Positions 1 through 11,160 of a stretch of 64,000 bases of DNA are shown piece by piece. The DNA is taken from NCBI GenBank assembly GCA_949752745.1, contig OX457025.1, forward strand, positions 50,773,098 through 50,837,097. The letters run 5' to 3'. The stretch comes from Protula sp. h YS-2021 (Eukaryota; Annelida; Polychaeta; Sabellida; Serpulidae). The translations under genes and the position numbers were made by a program. The notes beneath the pieces were generated by a model that ran no database searches, was not told the DNA's origin, and was given only the letters and a program-made list of their open reading frames with translations. The stretch's first letter is position 1, and each line of letters opens with the position of its first letter.

Positions 1-1530
1 AATGGGGGACAGTTTTTAATTTTTTGGTATCTAATTTTGAAATTGCTTCTTCTCCTACAATTTTGATCGGATTCGTTTCCAATTTTGGATAGTTGTTCTC
101 TAGGTAGGCCTCTCTTGAAAATAACTGTTTTTGGCGATCGGCCAAAAATTGGCCAAATGGGGGACATTTGTAATTTCGTGGTTGCCAATTTTCAAAAGGC
201 TTCTTCTCCAACAATTTCAGTCAGATTTTCTTCAAATTTTGCACGAATATTTCTTATGTAGGCCTCTTTTGGAAAAATTACTCATTATGACGATCCTCCA
301 AAAATTGGCCAAATGGGAGACATTTTTAAATTTTTTGGTATCTAATTTTCAAATTGCTTCTTCTCCCACAATTTTGATCGGAATCCTTTCCATTTTTGGA
401 TAGTTGTTCTCTAGCGACACCTCTCTGGAAAAGTTACTCTTTTTGGCGATCCACCAAAAATTGGCTAAATGGAGGACTTTTGAAATTTTTCGGTTGCCAA
501 TTTTCAAAATGCTTCTTCTCCCACAATTTTGCTGAGATTTTCTTCATATTTTGCACAATTTTTCCCTAGGCAGGCCTCTTTTCAAAAATTACACATTTTG
601 GCGATCAGCGAAAAATTGGCTAAATGGGGGACATTTTTTAATTTTTTGGTATCTAATTTTGAAATTGCTTCTCCTACAATTTTGATCGGATTCGTTTCCA
701 ATTTTGGATAGTTGTTCTCTAGGTAGGCCTCTCTTGAAAATTACTGTTTTTGGCGATCCGCCAAAAATTGGCCAAATGGGGAACATTTGTAATTTCGTGG
801 TTGCCAATTTTCAAAAGGCTTCTTCTCCCACAATTTTAATGAGATTTTGTTCAAATTTTACACGAATATGTCTTAGGTAGGCCTCTTTTGAAAATTACTC
901 ATTTTGGCGATCCGCCAAAAATTGGCCAAATGAGGGACATTTTTTAATTTTTTTGGTATCTAATTTTGAAATTGCTTCTTCTCCCACAATTTTTATTCTT
1001 ATTCTTTTCCAATTTTGGATAGTTGTTTTCTAGGAAATCTTCTCTTGAAAGTTACTGTTTTTGGCGATCCCCCTAAAATTGGGCAAATGGGGTTCATTTT
1101 TAATTTTTTGTTGCCTTAGTTTCAAAATGCTTCTCCTCCCACAATTTTGATCGGATTCCTTTCCACTTTTGTATGATTGTTCTCTAGGTAGGCCTACCGT
1201 GAAAATTTACTTTTTTTGGTGATCTGCCAAAAATTGGCCAAATAGAGGGCATTTGTGATTTTGTGGTCACCAATTTTCAAAATGCTTTTTTTCATACAAT
1301 TTTGATCAGATTTTCTTCAAATTTTGTACGAGTACTCTCTAAGTAGTCCTCTTTTGAAAAATTCCTCAAAAATTGGCGGTATGAGGAGTATTTTTTAATT
1401 TATTGGGGTTTATTTTGGAAAATGCTTCTTCTCCCACAATTTTATTGAATTCATTTCCAGTTTTGTACCATTCTTCTCCAGTTAGGCCCCTCTTGAAAAA
1501 TTAATTTTTTAGGCGATGCGCTAAAACTTG
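1..1530. repeat. ~150-bp tandem repeat with built-in hairpin
   Basis: About ten diverged head-to-tail units, each with the block GGCCAAATGGGGGACATTT, an AT-rich stretch with CTTCTTCTCCCACAATTTT, and GTAGGCCTCT. Alternate units resemble each other more than neighbours do (one type reads 'ttttttggtatctaattttg', the other 'cgtggttgccaattttc'), so there is a higher-order period of about 300 bp. Most units contain an inverted repeat, for example 747-755 with 759-767 around a 3-base loop. Units decay toward 1500. The short open frames across it are not conserved and are not called genes. Confidence 0.9.
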
Positions 1531-2170
1531 TAAGTTGAATAAACATGCGCATTGGTCCGAAATACGGACCTCGCATCGATGCAAGTTTGGTAAACATGCG
1601 CACTGGTTCGAAATCGAACAGAGCATCGACGCAAGTTAAATAAATGTGCGCACTGGTGCAAATTCAAACCGCGCGTCAATGCAAGTTAAATAAACATGCA
1701 TAGTGGTCCGAAATAATAACAGCACATCAACGCAAGTTAAATAAACTTACGCAGTGGTCCGAAATGCGAACCGCTTATCAACGCAAGTTAAATAAACATG
1801 CGCACTGGTCTAAAATAATGCAAATTAAATAAACATGCGCACTGATCGGAAAAGCCAAACGCGCATCAACACAAGCCAAACAAACATGCGCACTAGTCCG
1901 AAATCCGAACGGCTTATCAAGTTAAGTTGAATAAACATGCTCACTGGTCTGTAATGCGAGCCGCGTATCAACACAAGTTAAGGAAACATGCGCAGCAGTG
2001 CGTATTAAATAAACATGCGCACTCGTTCGCTATGCGAAGCGCACATCAACGCAAGCTAAATAAACATGCGCACTGGTCCGAAATGCGAACAGAGCATAAC
2101 GGCAAGTTAAATAAACATGCGCATTTTTCCGAAATGCAAACCATATCAACGCAAGTTAAACTAGAACCGG
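1531..2170. repeat. 51-bp minisatellite, array 1
   Basis: Tandem units of about 51 bp with the core AAGTTAAATAAACATGCGCA, then CTGGTCCGAAATGCGAACC and GCGCATCAACGC. The array abuts the ~150-bp repeat at its left edge. The 51-bp period is a multiple of three, so stop-free frames with 17-residue periodic peptides appear on both strands. These look like repeat artefacts rather than genes. Confidence 0.92.
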
Positions 2171-2370
2171 ATTTCGCTAGCGAAATGTTACAACATTTGA
2201 CCGATGGAGGCTAAAAATACAATTTCGATACGTTGTTAGAAATGATTTTTCTGGGAAACAAATCTTTGTACGTGTTTATCGGTCTGTGTTCGGGTCCGTT
2301 GCTAAATTAATTATATGTCACCCCCTAAGGAGAGATATATAGTATTTCGTGTGTCCGTCCGTGCCCACAA

Positions 2371-2904
2371 TGAATATGCTATGTGGTGGATTTTCGGTAC
2401 ATCCGTCACTTATGTGGTTTTTCTTCCTTATGTGGTGGTTCTTATGAGGTAGCCACATAAGCACCCATTGAGCACAAAACAAACCACATAAGGGAGTCCG
2501 TCAAAGTCCGTTGATCAACTGTCCTGTAACACCATCTGTTGGAAAATAATGCAACTATAAAGCTAATTTCTAAAGCAAATAAGGAGAGCAGCTTTTGTTT
2601 AAATCCCGCTGTGGGGTGGGGAGAATCTTAAGAATACACCCACTGCGAACAATGTTTGTATTTTGGGGGATTTTTTGAAGAATAAACTTCAAAGTGCATT
2701 TCCTCCTACAGTTTTTGTCCGATTTCATTTATTTTTGGTATCTAGTACGAGGCAGTCCTAGATGGGTCGGGCATACGGCTTGTGCTTTTTGACTCGATCT
2801 TGAATTTTTATTTTAGGGGAAATTTTTGAAGAAAATACCTCAAAGTGAATCTTATCCTACAGTTTTATCCGTTTATTTACCTTGTGTTAATGTGTGGTTA
2901 TTAT
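2371..2904. repeat. Interspersed unit preceding minisatellite, copy 1
   Basis: This segment recurs almost unchanged at about 5505-6044, both times directly before a 51-bp minisatellite array. It starts with several TTATGTGG/CCACATAA motifs. It then has a region around 2640-2900 with TTTTTGAAGAA, CTCCTACAGTTTT and TCGGGCATACGGCTTGTGC that also forms the diverged tandem repeat at 9240-9985. Just upstream (2310-2370) lies a Helitron-like head with GTCCGTCCGTGCCC. No gene seen. Confidence 0.85.
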
Positions 2905-5215
2905 TTAAACATGCACACTGGTCCGAAATATGAACCGCGCATCGACGCAATTTAAGTTAACATGCGCCGTGATCCGAAATGTGAACCGCGCATCAGCGCA
3001 AGTTAAACAAACATGCGCACCAGTTCCAAATGCGAACCGCGCATTAACGCAAGTGAAATAAACATGCGCACTGGTCCGAAATGCGAACCGGGCATCAACG
3101 CAAGTTAAATAAACATGTGCACTGGTCTAAAATAAGACGCGCGCATCAACGCAAGCTGAATAAACATGCGGAGTTGTCCGAAATGTGAACCACGCACCAA
3201 CGGAAGCTGAATAAACATGCCCACTGTTTCGAAATGTGAACCGCGCACCAACGCAAGTTGAACAAACATGCGCACTGGTTCCAAATGCGAACCGCGCATT
3301 AATGCAAGTGAAATAAACATGCGCAGTTGTCCGAAATGTGAACCGCGCATCAACGCAAGTTAAATAAACATGTGCACTGGTCCAAAATAAGAAACGCGCA
3401 TCAACGCAAGTTAAATGAACATGCGCACTAGTCCGAAATGCGAACCGCTCATCAACGCAAGTTGAATAAACATGCGCACTGTTTCGAAATGCGCAACCGG
3501 ACATGGACGCAAGGTGAAAAAAAAGGGGCACTGGTTCGAAATGCGAACCGCGCATCGACGCAAGTTAAATAAATATGTGCACTGGTCCGAACAAAGAACC
3601 ACGCATCGATGCAAGTTAAGTAATCATGCGCACTGGTCCGAAATGTGAACCGCGCATCAACGCAAGTTAAACAAACATGCGCACTGGTTCCAAATGCAAA
3701 CCGCGCATTAATGCAAGTGAAATAAACATGCGCAGTTGTCCGAAATGTGAACCGCGCATCAACGCAAGTAAAATAAACATGGGCACTGGTCTAAAATAAG
3801 AAACGCGCATCAACGCAAGCTAAATGAACATGCGCACTAGTTCGAGATGCAAGCCGCTCATCAACGCAAGTTGAATAAACATGCGCACTGGTCCGAACAA
3901 AGAACCACGCCACGATGCAAGTTAAGTAATCATGCGCACTGGTCCGAAATGTGAACCGCGCATCAACGCAAGTTAAATAAACATGCGCACTAGTCCGAAA
4001 TGCGAACCGGGCATCAACTGAAGTTAAATAAACATGCGCAGTTGTCCGAAATGCGAAATGCTCATCAGCGAAGTTGAATAAACATGCGCACTAGTCCGAA
4101 ATGCGAACCGCGCATCGACGCAAGTTTAATAAATATGCGCACTGGTCCGAAATTTGAACCGCGCATCAGTGCACATTAACCAAACATGCGCACTCGTCCA
4201 AAATGTGAACCGCGCATCGATGCAAGTTAAATAAACATGCGCATTTGTCTAAAACAAGAACCGTGTATCAACGCAAATAAAAGAAACCTGCGCACTTGTC
4301 CGAAATGTGAACCGCGCATCAACGCAAATTAAATAAACATGCGCATTTGTCTAAAACAAGAACCATGCATCAACGCAAATAAAAGAAACATGCGCACTGG
4401 TCCGAAATGTGAACCGCGCATCAACGCAAGTTAAATAAACATTGGCATTTGTCTAAAATAAGAACCGTGCATCAACGCAAATAAAAGAAACATGCGCACT
4501 GCTCCAAAATGTGAATCTCGCATCAACGCAAGCTAAACAAACCTGCGCACTAGTCCGAAATGCGAACCGCGCATCGACACCAGATAAATAAACATGCGCA
4601 CTGGTCCGACAAAAGAACCATGCAACGACGCAAATTGAATAGACATGCGCAGTTTCCGAAATAAGCACCACGCATTAACGCACGTTAAATATATGCACTG
4701 GTCGGAAAAAACCGCGCATCGACGCAAGTTATGTAATCATGCGCACTGGTCCGAATTGTGAACCGCGCATCAACGTAAGTTGCATAAACATGCGCAGTGG
4801 TCCGAAATGCGAACCGGGCATCGACGCAAGTTAAATGAACATGCGCACTGGTTCGAAATGCGAACCACGCTTTGACGCAAGTTAAATAGATATGCGCAGT
4901 GGTCCGAAGTACAAACCGCGCATCAGTGCACGTTAACCAAACATGCGCGCTGGTCCGAAATGTGAACCGCACATCGACGCAAGTTAAGTTGACATGCGCC
5001 GTGATCCGAAATGTGAACCGCGCATCAACGCAAGTTAAAAAAATGTGCGCAGTTTTTCCAAAGGCGAACCACGCATTAACGCAAGTTAAATAAACATGCG
5101 CACTGGTCTAAAATAAGCACCATGCATTAACGCAAGTTAAACTAACATGCGCACTGGTCTAAAATAAGCACCACGCAACAACGCAAGTTGAATAAATATG
5201 CGCAGTTGTGACAGA
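2905..5215. repeat. 51-bp minisatellite, array 2
   Basis: Roughly 45 units of the same 51-bp monomer as array 1. Each typical monomer carries ATGCGC near its start and the complementary GCGCAT near its end, so single strands could fold. The right part (about 4450-5215) is copied at about 6980-7680. Confidence 0.93.
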
Positions 5216-6044
5216 TAAGTTGTAAAATATCTTTATGCAGTAAAGTGCCACATATATAATTCCGTTTATTTACAAATGACACACACAAAGCTTAAACATT
5301 ATTGACATTGACATGACGCCTGCTGGGAACCACACAAGGGCACGGGCAAATATAAACCACCACATAAGTATTTTTTATTCTCAAATAATCTTGTCCGTGA
5401 CCTACCACTTAAATGCATTTCAGGCATATCAAATGCTACCACATAATGCAGCCACCACATAAGATACCTCTCGTTGGCCTGTCCGTCTGTCCGTCCGTCC
5501 GTGCCCACAATTATTATGTTATGTGGTGGATTTTCGGTACATCCGTCACTTATGTGGTTTTTGCTCCTTATGTGGTGGTTCTTATGAGGTAGCCACATAA
5601 GCGCCCATTGAGCACAAAACATACCACATAAGGGAGTCCGTCAAAGTCCGTTGATCAACTGTCCTGTAGCACCATCTGTTGGTAAATAATGCAACTATAA
5701 AGCTAATTTCTAAAGCAAATAAGGAGAGCAGCATTTGTTTAAATCCCGCTGTGGGGTGGGGAGAATCTTAAGAATACACCCACTGCGGACAATGTTTGTA
5801 TTTTGGGGGAATTTTTGAAGAATAAACTTCAAAGTGCGTTTCCTCCTCCAGTTTTTATCCGATTTCATTTATTTTTGGTATCTAGTATGAGGCAGCCCTA
5901 GATGGGTCGGGCATACGGCTTGTGCTTTTTACCTCGATCTTGAATTTTGATTTTAGGGGAAATTTTTGAAGAAAATACCTCAAAATGAATCTTATCCTAC
6001 AGTTTTATCCGTTTATTTAACTTGTGTTAATGTGTGGCTATTAT
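5216..6044. repeat. Spacer between arrays with CCACATAA motif cluster
   Basis: The left part (5216-5500) matches 7681-7955 and the right part (5505-6044) matches 2371-2904, which defines a tandem duplication of a composite unit. Between 5360 and 5640 there are about eight copies of CCACATAA or its complement TTATGTGG. The central part is Helitron-like, with GTCCGTCTGTCCGTCCGTCC at about 5480. No gene seen. Confidence 0.85.
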
Positions 6045-7680
6045 TTAAACATGCACACTGGTCCGAAATATGAACCGCGCATCGACGCAATTTTAGTTAA
6101 CATGCGCCGTGATCCGAAATGTGAACCGCGCATCAACTCAAGTTAAACAAACATGCGCACTGGTTCCAAATGCGAACCGCGCATTAACGCAAGTGAAATA
6201 AACATGCGCACTGGTCCGAAATGCGAACCGGGCATCAACGCAAGTTAAATAAACATGTGCACTGGTCTAAAATAAGAAATGCGCATCAACGCAAGCTAAA
6301 TGAACATGCGCACTAGTCCGATATGCGAACCGCTAATCAAGGGAAGTTGAATAAACATACGCACTGGTTCGAAATGCGCAACCGGACATGGACGCAAGGT
6401 AAATAAACATGCGCACTGGTTCGAAATGCGAACCGCGCATCGACGCAAGTTAAATAAATATGTGGACTGGTCCGAAAAAAGAACCACGCATCGATGCAAG
6501 TTAAGTGATCATGCGCACTGGTCCGAAATGTGAACCGCGCATCAACTCAAGTTAAACAAACATGCGCACTGATTCCAAATGCGAACCGCGCATTAACGCA
6601 AGTGAAATAAACATGCGCACTGGTCCGAAATGCGAACCGGGCATCAACGCAAGTTAAATAAACATGTGCACTGGTCTAAAATAAGAAATGCGCATCAACG
6701 CAAGCTAAATGAACATGCGCACTAGTTCGATATGCGAACCGCTAGTCAAGGGAAGTTGAATAAACATACGCACTGGTTCGAAATGCGCAACCGGACATGG
6801 ACGCAAGGTAAATAAACATGCGCACTGGTTCGAAATGCGAACCGCGCATCGACGCAAGTTAAATAAATATGTGGACTGGTCCGAAAAAAGAACCACGCAT
6901 CGATGCAAGTTAAGTGATCATGCGCACTGGTCCGAAATGTGAACCGCGCATCAACGCAAGTTAAATAAACATGCGCATTTGTCTAAAATAAGAACCGTGC
7001 ATCAACGCAAATAAAAGAAACAAGCGCACTGGTCCAAAATGTGAATCTCGCATTAACGCAGGCTAAACAAACCTGCGCACTAGTCCGAAATGCGAACCGC
7101 GCATCGACGCCAGATAAATAAACATGCGCACTGGTCCGACAAAAGAACCATGCATCGACGCAAGTTGAATAGACATGCGCAGTTTCCGAAATAAGCACCA
7201 CGCTTTAACGCGCGTTAAATATATGCACTGGTCGGAAAAAAACACGCATCGACGCAAGTTATGTAATCATGCGCACTGGTCCGAATTGTGAACCGCGCAT
7301 CAACGTAAGTTGCATAAACATGCTCAGTGGTCCGAAATGCGAACCGGGCATCGACGCAAGTTAAATGAACATGCGCACTGGTTTGAAATGCAAACCACGC
7401 TTTGACGCAAGTTAAATAGATATGCGCAGTGGTCCGAAATACAAACCGCGCATCAGTGCACGTTAACCAAACATGCGCGCTGGTCCGAAATGTGAACCCC
7501 ACATCGACGCAAGTTAAGTTGACATGCGCCGTGATCCGAAATGCGCATCAACGCAAGTTAAAAAAATATGCGCAGTTTTTCCAAAGGAGAAACACGCATT
7601 AACGCAAGTTAAATAAACATGCGCACTGGTCTAAAATAAGCACCACGCATCAACGCAATTTAAATAAATACGCGCAGTTG
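6045..7680. repeat. 51-bp minisatellite, array 3
   Basis: Same monomer as arrays 1 and 2. A higher-order duplication of about 409 bp is visible inside it: about 6100-6508 and 6509-6917 are nearly identical, including shared non-consensus bases. The right part matches array 2 at an offset of about 2530 bp. Confidence 0.93.
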
Positions 7681-7960
7681 TGAAAGATAAGTTGTAAAAT
7701 ATCTTTATACAGTAAAGTACCACATATATAATTCCGTTTATTTACAAATGACACACACAAAGCATAAACATTATTGACATTGACATGACGCCTGCTGGGA
7801 ATCACACAAGGGCACGGGCAAATATAAACCACCACATAAGTATTATTTATTCTCAAATAATCTTGTCCGTGACCTACCACTTAAGTGCATTTCAGGCATA
7901 TCAAATGCTACCACATAATGCAGCCACCACATAAGATACCTCTCGTTGGCCCGTCCGTCG
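7681..7960. repeat. Post-array spacer, copy 2
   Basis: Nearly identical to 5216-5490, including the CCACATAA motifs and the segment CATGACGCCTGCTGGGAA. It ends in the Helitron-like head that follows. No gene seen. Confidence 0.8.
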
Positions 7961-8685
7961 GTCTGTTGAGCCGACCCGCCTGTCCGTCCGTCTGTCCGCA
8001 GTGAGTCGATTTTTCTCAAAACATACATACATATTGGGGTACATGTCTAGATGGTGCCCGTGTTATTATTATTTTTTTTTTTTTCGTTCCGTCAAAAGTT
8101 CTATTTTTGGCAATTTTTTAACATAGAAGGTGGGGGATTTTGTGCATTTTTATCAGTTTGGCAGGCTACACCTCCAAAAGGATCAGATAAGGCTGAGATG
8201 CCGCAAGAAGAACACAAATTTAGCACAAATGTATACTGTAAAGTTTTTCTTCATTTCCGTTAAAAATATCTTTTTGGCGAATTTTTAAATTTTTTATTTT
8301 TAACTTTTTTGGGCCATATTGTTGCAATATATCTGAAACAGTTTGTTGGATTGGACTGAAACGTGGCAAGAAGAATTCACATACATTGCAAATGTTTACT
8401 GCGAAGTTTTTCTTCATTTCCGTTGAAAATGTATAATTGGCGATTTTTTTTTTGATTTTTTTTATTTTTAAGCTTTTTGGCCAAATTGTTTGCGATATCT
8501 CTGAAACAGTTTGTTCGAGTAGGCTGAAACGTGGCAAGAAGAACCCACATATAGTGCAAATGTTCACTGCGAAGGTTTTCTTCATTTTCTGTAAAAATAT
8601 GCGAAGGTTTTCTTCATTTTCTGTAAAAATATATATATTTGGCGATTTTTTTTTTAAATTTTTTTGGCTCGCCAATGTTATACTT

Positions 8686-8696
8686 TTAAGCAACGA
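8686..8696. repeat. SINE target-site duplication, left copy
   Basis: TTAAGCAACGA, identical to 8945-8955 on the other side of the SINE. Confidence 0.9.
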
Positions 8697-8944
8697 GGAC
8701 CAGCCTCGGTGGCCTAGTGGTTAGAGTGTCCGCCTCGAGACTGGAAGATCGTGGGTTCAAACCCCGGTCGGGTCATACCTAAGACTTTAAAATTGGGACT
8801 CCTCCTTGCTACCCTGTGAGGCACTCCACATGTAAGGGTTAGAAGGAGGGCTGGAATGCCCCATTTCAGTATAATGTGGCAGGGGGATCCCGATATGACC
8901 ACAGCAGTTGAAAGGGATCTAAAGAACAATACAATACAATACAA
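8697..8944 (+). mobile_element. tRNA-derived SINE
   Basis: The 5' part is tRNA-like and has an internal RNA polymerase III promoter: A box TGGCCTAGTGG (8710-8720) and B box GGTTCAAACC (8754-8763). A non-tRNA body of about 150 bp follows, ending in a short (ACAAT)4 tail at 8926-8945. An 11-bp direct repeat, TTAAGCAACGA, flanks it at 8686-8696 and 8945-8955, the target-site duplication expected from LINE-mediated retroposition. The related element at 55035-55650 lacks the insert at the same point, which gives an empty-site comparison. Confidence 0.93.
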
Positions 8945-8955
8945 TTAAGCAACGA
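8945..8955. repeat. SINE target-site duplication, right copy
   Basis: TTAAGCAACGA, identical to 8686-8696. Its first two bases also end the ACAAT tail, so the border is ambiguous by one or two bases. Confidence 0.9.
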
Positions 8956-9239
8956 TTTTTTTTCCACGAGACTGACTGGGGGGGGGGGGGAGATATATCC
9001 GGTTTTGTTTTAACAAAACCACTGGCCGGTCTAGTTATTAAGCTAGCTCATTGCCATCTCGTCTTTTGAAGCCCAGTTTTTCAGAGAAATTCCCCTGTTC
9101 AAGCATGCTCGATTTGATCTTATCGCTGTTCGCAAGCTGGGGCTTTGTCCTTGGACAAACTTGTGCAGTGTGACTACCACATTTGGCAACCAGACAAGCT
9201 TATCAATAGATTCATTAGATCTCGGCTGGTCACAATGTC

Positions 9240-9985
9240 CCTGATCATTCTTGTTTACTCGATCGGACAATTTTGTATTTATTGGGAATTTTTGAAGAAA
9301 AAATTTCAAACTGCACTTCTACCTACAGTTTTATGAGATGCCATTTTTTTTTTTTTTTTTGGTATGAGGCATTTCTAAGGGCTTTTGCATACGTTTTTGG
9401 CTTTTTAGTCGATCGGACATTTTTCGTATTTATTTTGGGAATTTTTGAAGAAAAAAATTCAACCTGCATTTCCCCCTGAAAGTTTTTTTTTAGATGTCAT
9501 TTATTTTCGTAATGAGGCATCCCTAAGGGCTTGTGCATACAGTTTTTGTTTTTTGGTCGATAGGACAATTGTATTTTTGGACAATTCTTGAAGAAAAATC
9601 TCCAATTTGCATTTCACTCCCCCCTCCCCCCCCCCCCCCACAGTTTTGACTCAATGTCATTTACTTTTGTTATGAGGCATCCCTAATGAGTCGAGCATAT
9701 TTTTTAAGACAAAACTTCAAAATGCATTTCCCCTTAATATTTTTATCCGATTTCATGTATTTTTGGTATGAGGCATTCCTGGGGGATCATGCGTGCGGCT
9801 TATGCTTTTTTAGTCGATCGGACAATTTTTGTTTTTTTGGGGAATTTTTTGGTTTGAGATGCCGTTTGTTTTTGGTTTGAGCCATCTGTGGGGGTCATGC
9901 ATTCGGCCTGTGCTTTTTTGAGTGACTTGGAAAATTTTTAGATTGTTTTTTTCGGATTTAAAAAAAATAAATAAATAAAATGAAT
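9240..9985. repeat. Diverged ~150-bp tandem repeat
   Basis: Four or five degenerate units with GGGAATTTTTGAAGAAAAA, CTACAGTTTT, GGTATGAGGCATTCCT and TTTTTAGTCGATCGGACA. The same unit occurs singly at about 2640-2900 and 5800-6044, each time before a 51-bp minisatellite. The tract includes poly-T and poly-C runs. The stretch 9036-9239 before it holds nothing I can recognise. Confidence 0.8.
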
Positions 9986-11160
9986 CTCCTCCTACAGCGC
10001 ATTAACCGAAGTTAAATGAACTTGCGCAGTAGTCCGAAATAACAACCGCGCATCGATGCAAGTAACATGAACTTTAGCAGTGGTCCGAAATGCGAACCGT
10101 TTTTCAACGCAAGTTGCAAACTTGCGCGCTGGTCCGAAATAAGAACCGCGCATCGGTGCAAGTTGAATCAATATGGTTACTGATTCGAAATGATAACCGC
10201 GCATCGACGGAAGTTAAATAAACATGCGCACTGGTCCAAAATATGCGCCGCGCATCAACGCAAGTTAAACATGCGCACTGGTCCGCAAAGACGCAAGTTG
10301 AATAGATATGCGCAGTGTTCCGAAATATGACCCGCGCATAAACGCAAGTTAAGTACGCATACGCACTGGCCCGAAATAAGAACCGGGCATCGATGCGACT
10401 TTAAAAAATCATGCGTACTGGTCCGAAATGTAAACCGCGCCTCAACGCAAGTTAATAAGCGTGCGCAGTGGTCCGAAATGCGAACTGCACATCAACGCAA
10501 GTTAAATAAACATGCAAACTGGTTCGAAATGCGAACTGCACACTAACGCAACTTAAATAAGCATACGCACTATTCAAAATAAGAACCGCGCATCAACGCA
10601 AGTTAAATAAACATGCGCAGTGGTCCAGAATAAGAACCGCACATCGACACAGGTTAAATAAACATGTGCCGGGTTCGAAATGCGAACCGCGCATCAACGC
10701 AAGTTAAATAAAGATGCACACTTGTCCGAAATGCGAACCGCGCATCAACACAAGTTAAATAAACATGCGCACTGGTCCGAAATGCGAACCGCACATCTAC
10801 GCAAGCTAAATAGGGATGATCACTGGACGAAAATAAGCACCGTGCATGAACGCAAGTTGAATATGCGCACTGGTTCGAAATGCGAACCGCGCATCAACGC
10901 AACTTCAATAAATATGCGCACTGGTCCAGAATTAGAACCGCGCATCGACGCAAGTTAAATAAACATGTGGAGTGGTTCGAAATGTGAACCGGCATCAACG
11001 CAAGTTAAGTAAGCATGCACAGTAGTCCAAAATAAGCACTGCGCATCAACGCAAGTTAAGTCAAGATGCGCGCTGGTCCGAAACGCGAACCGCACATCAA
11101 CACAAGTTAAATAAACATGCGCAATGGTCCGAAATTCGAACCGCGCATCAACGCAACTTT
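9986..11160. repeat. 51-bp minisatellite, array 4
   Basis: A further, more diverged array of the same 51-bp monomer; some units are shortened or joined. It is preceded by the diverged ~150-bp unit, as in arrays 2 and 3. Confidence 0.92.

Larger units (their letters stand above)
7961..9035 (+). mobile_element. Helitron-like non-autonomous element (with SINE inside)
   Basis: Starts with GTCCGTCCGTCTGTCCGCAG and ends with a hairpin (GGTTTTGTT...AACAAAACC, about 9002-9021) followed by GTCTAG. A hairpin just inside a CTAG end is the hallmark of Helitron 3' ends. The same organisation, without the SINE, is present at 55035-55650. Internally there are several diverged blocks of the form 'gtttgttggattaggctgaaacgtggcaagaag', repeated about every 150-180 bp. 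There is no Rep/helicase frame, so a non-autonomous element is inferred. Confidence 0.55.

Noticed and set aside
8701..8775. Functional tRNA gene
   Set aside because: A and B boxes are present, but the sequence continues into a SINE body with an ACAAT tail and target duplication. The acceptor and anticodon stems do not pair well.
1927..11000. Many open frames with 17-residue periodic peptides on both strands
   Set aside because: The 51-bp minisatellite period is a multiple of three, so stop-free frames arise on both strands at once. No start context, domain or non-periodic sequence supports a protein.
2905..11160. CRISPR array
   Set aside because: Units are contiguous degenerate tandem repeats with no unique spacers, in a eukaryotic genome with spliced genes and SINEs.
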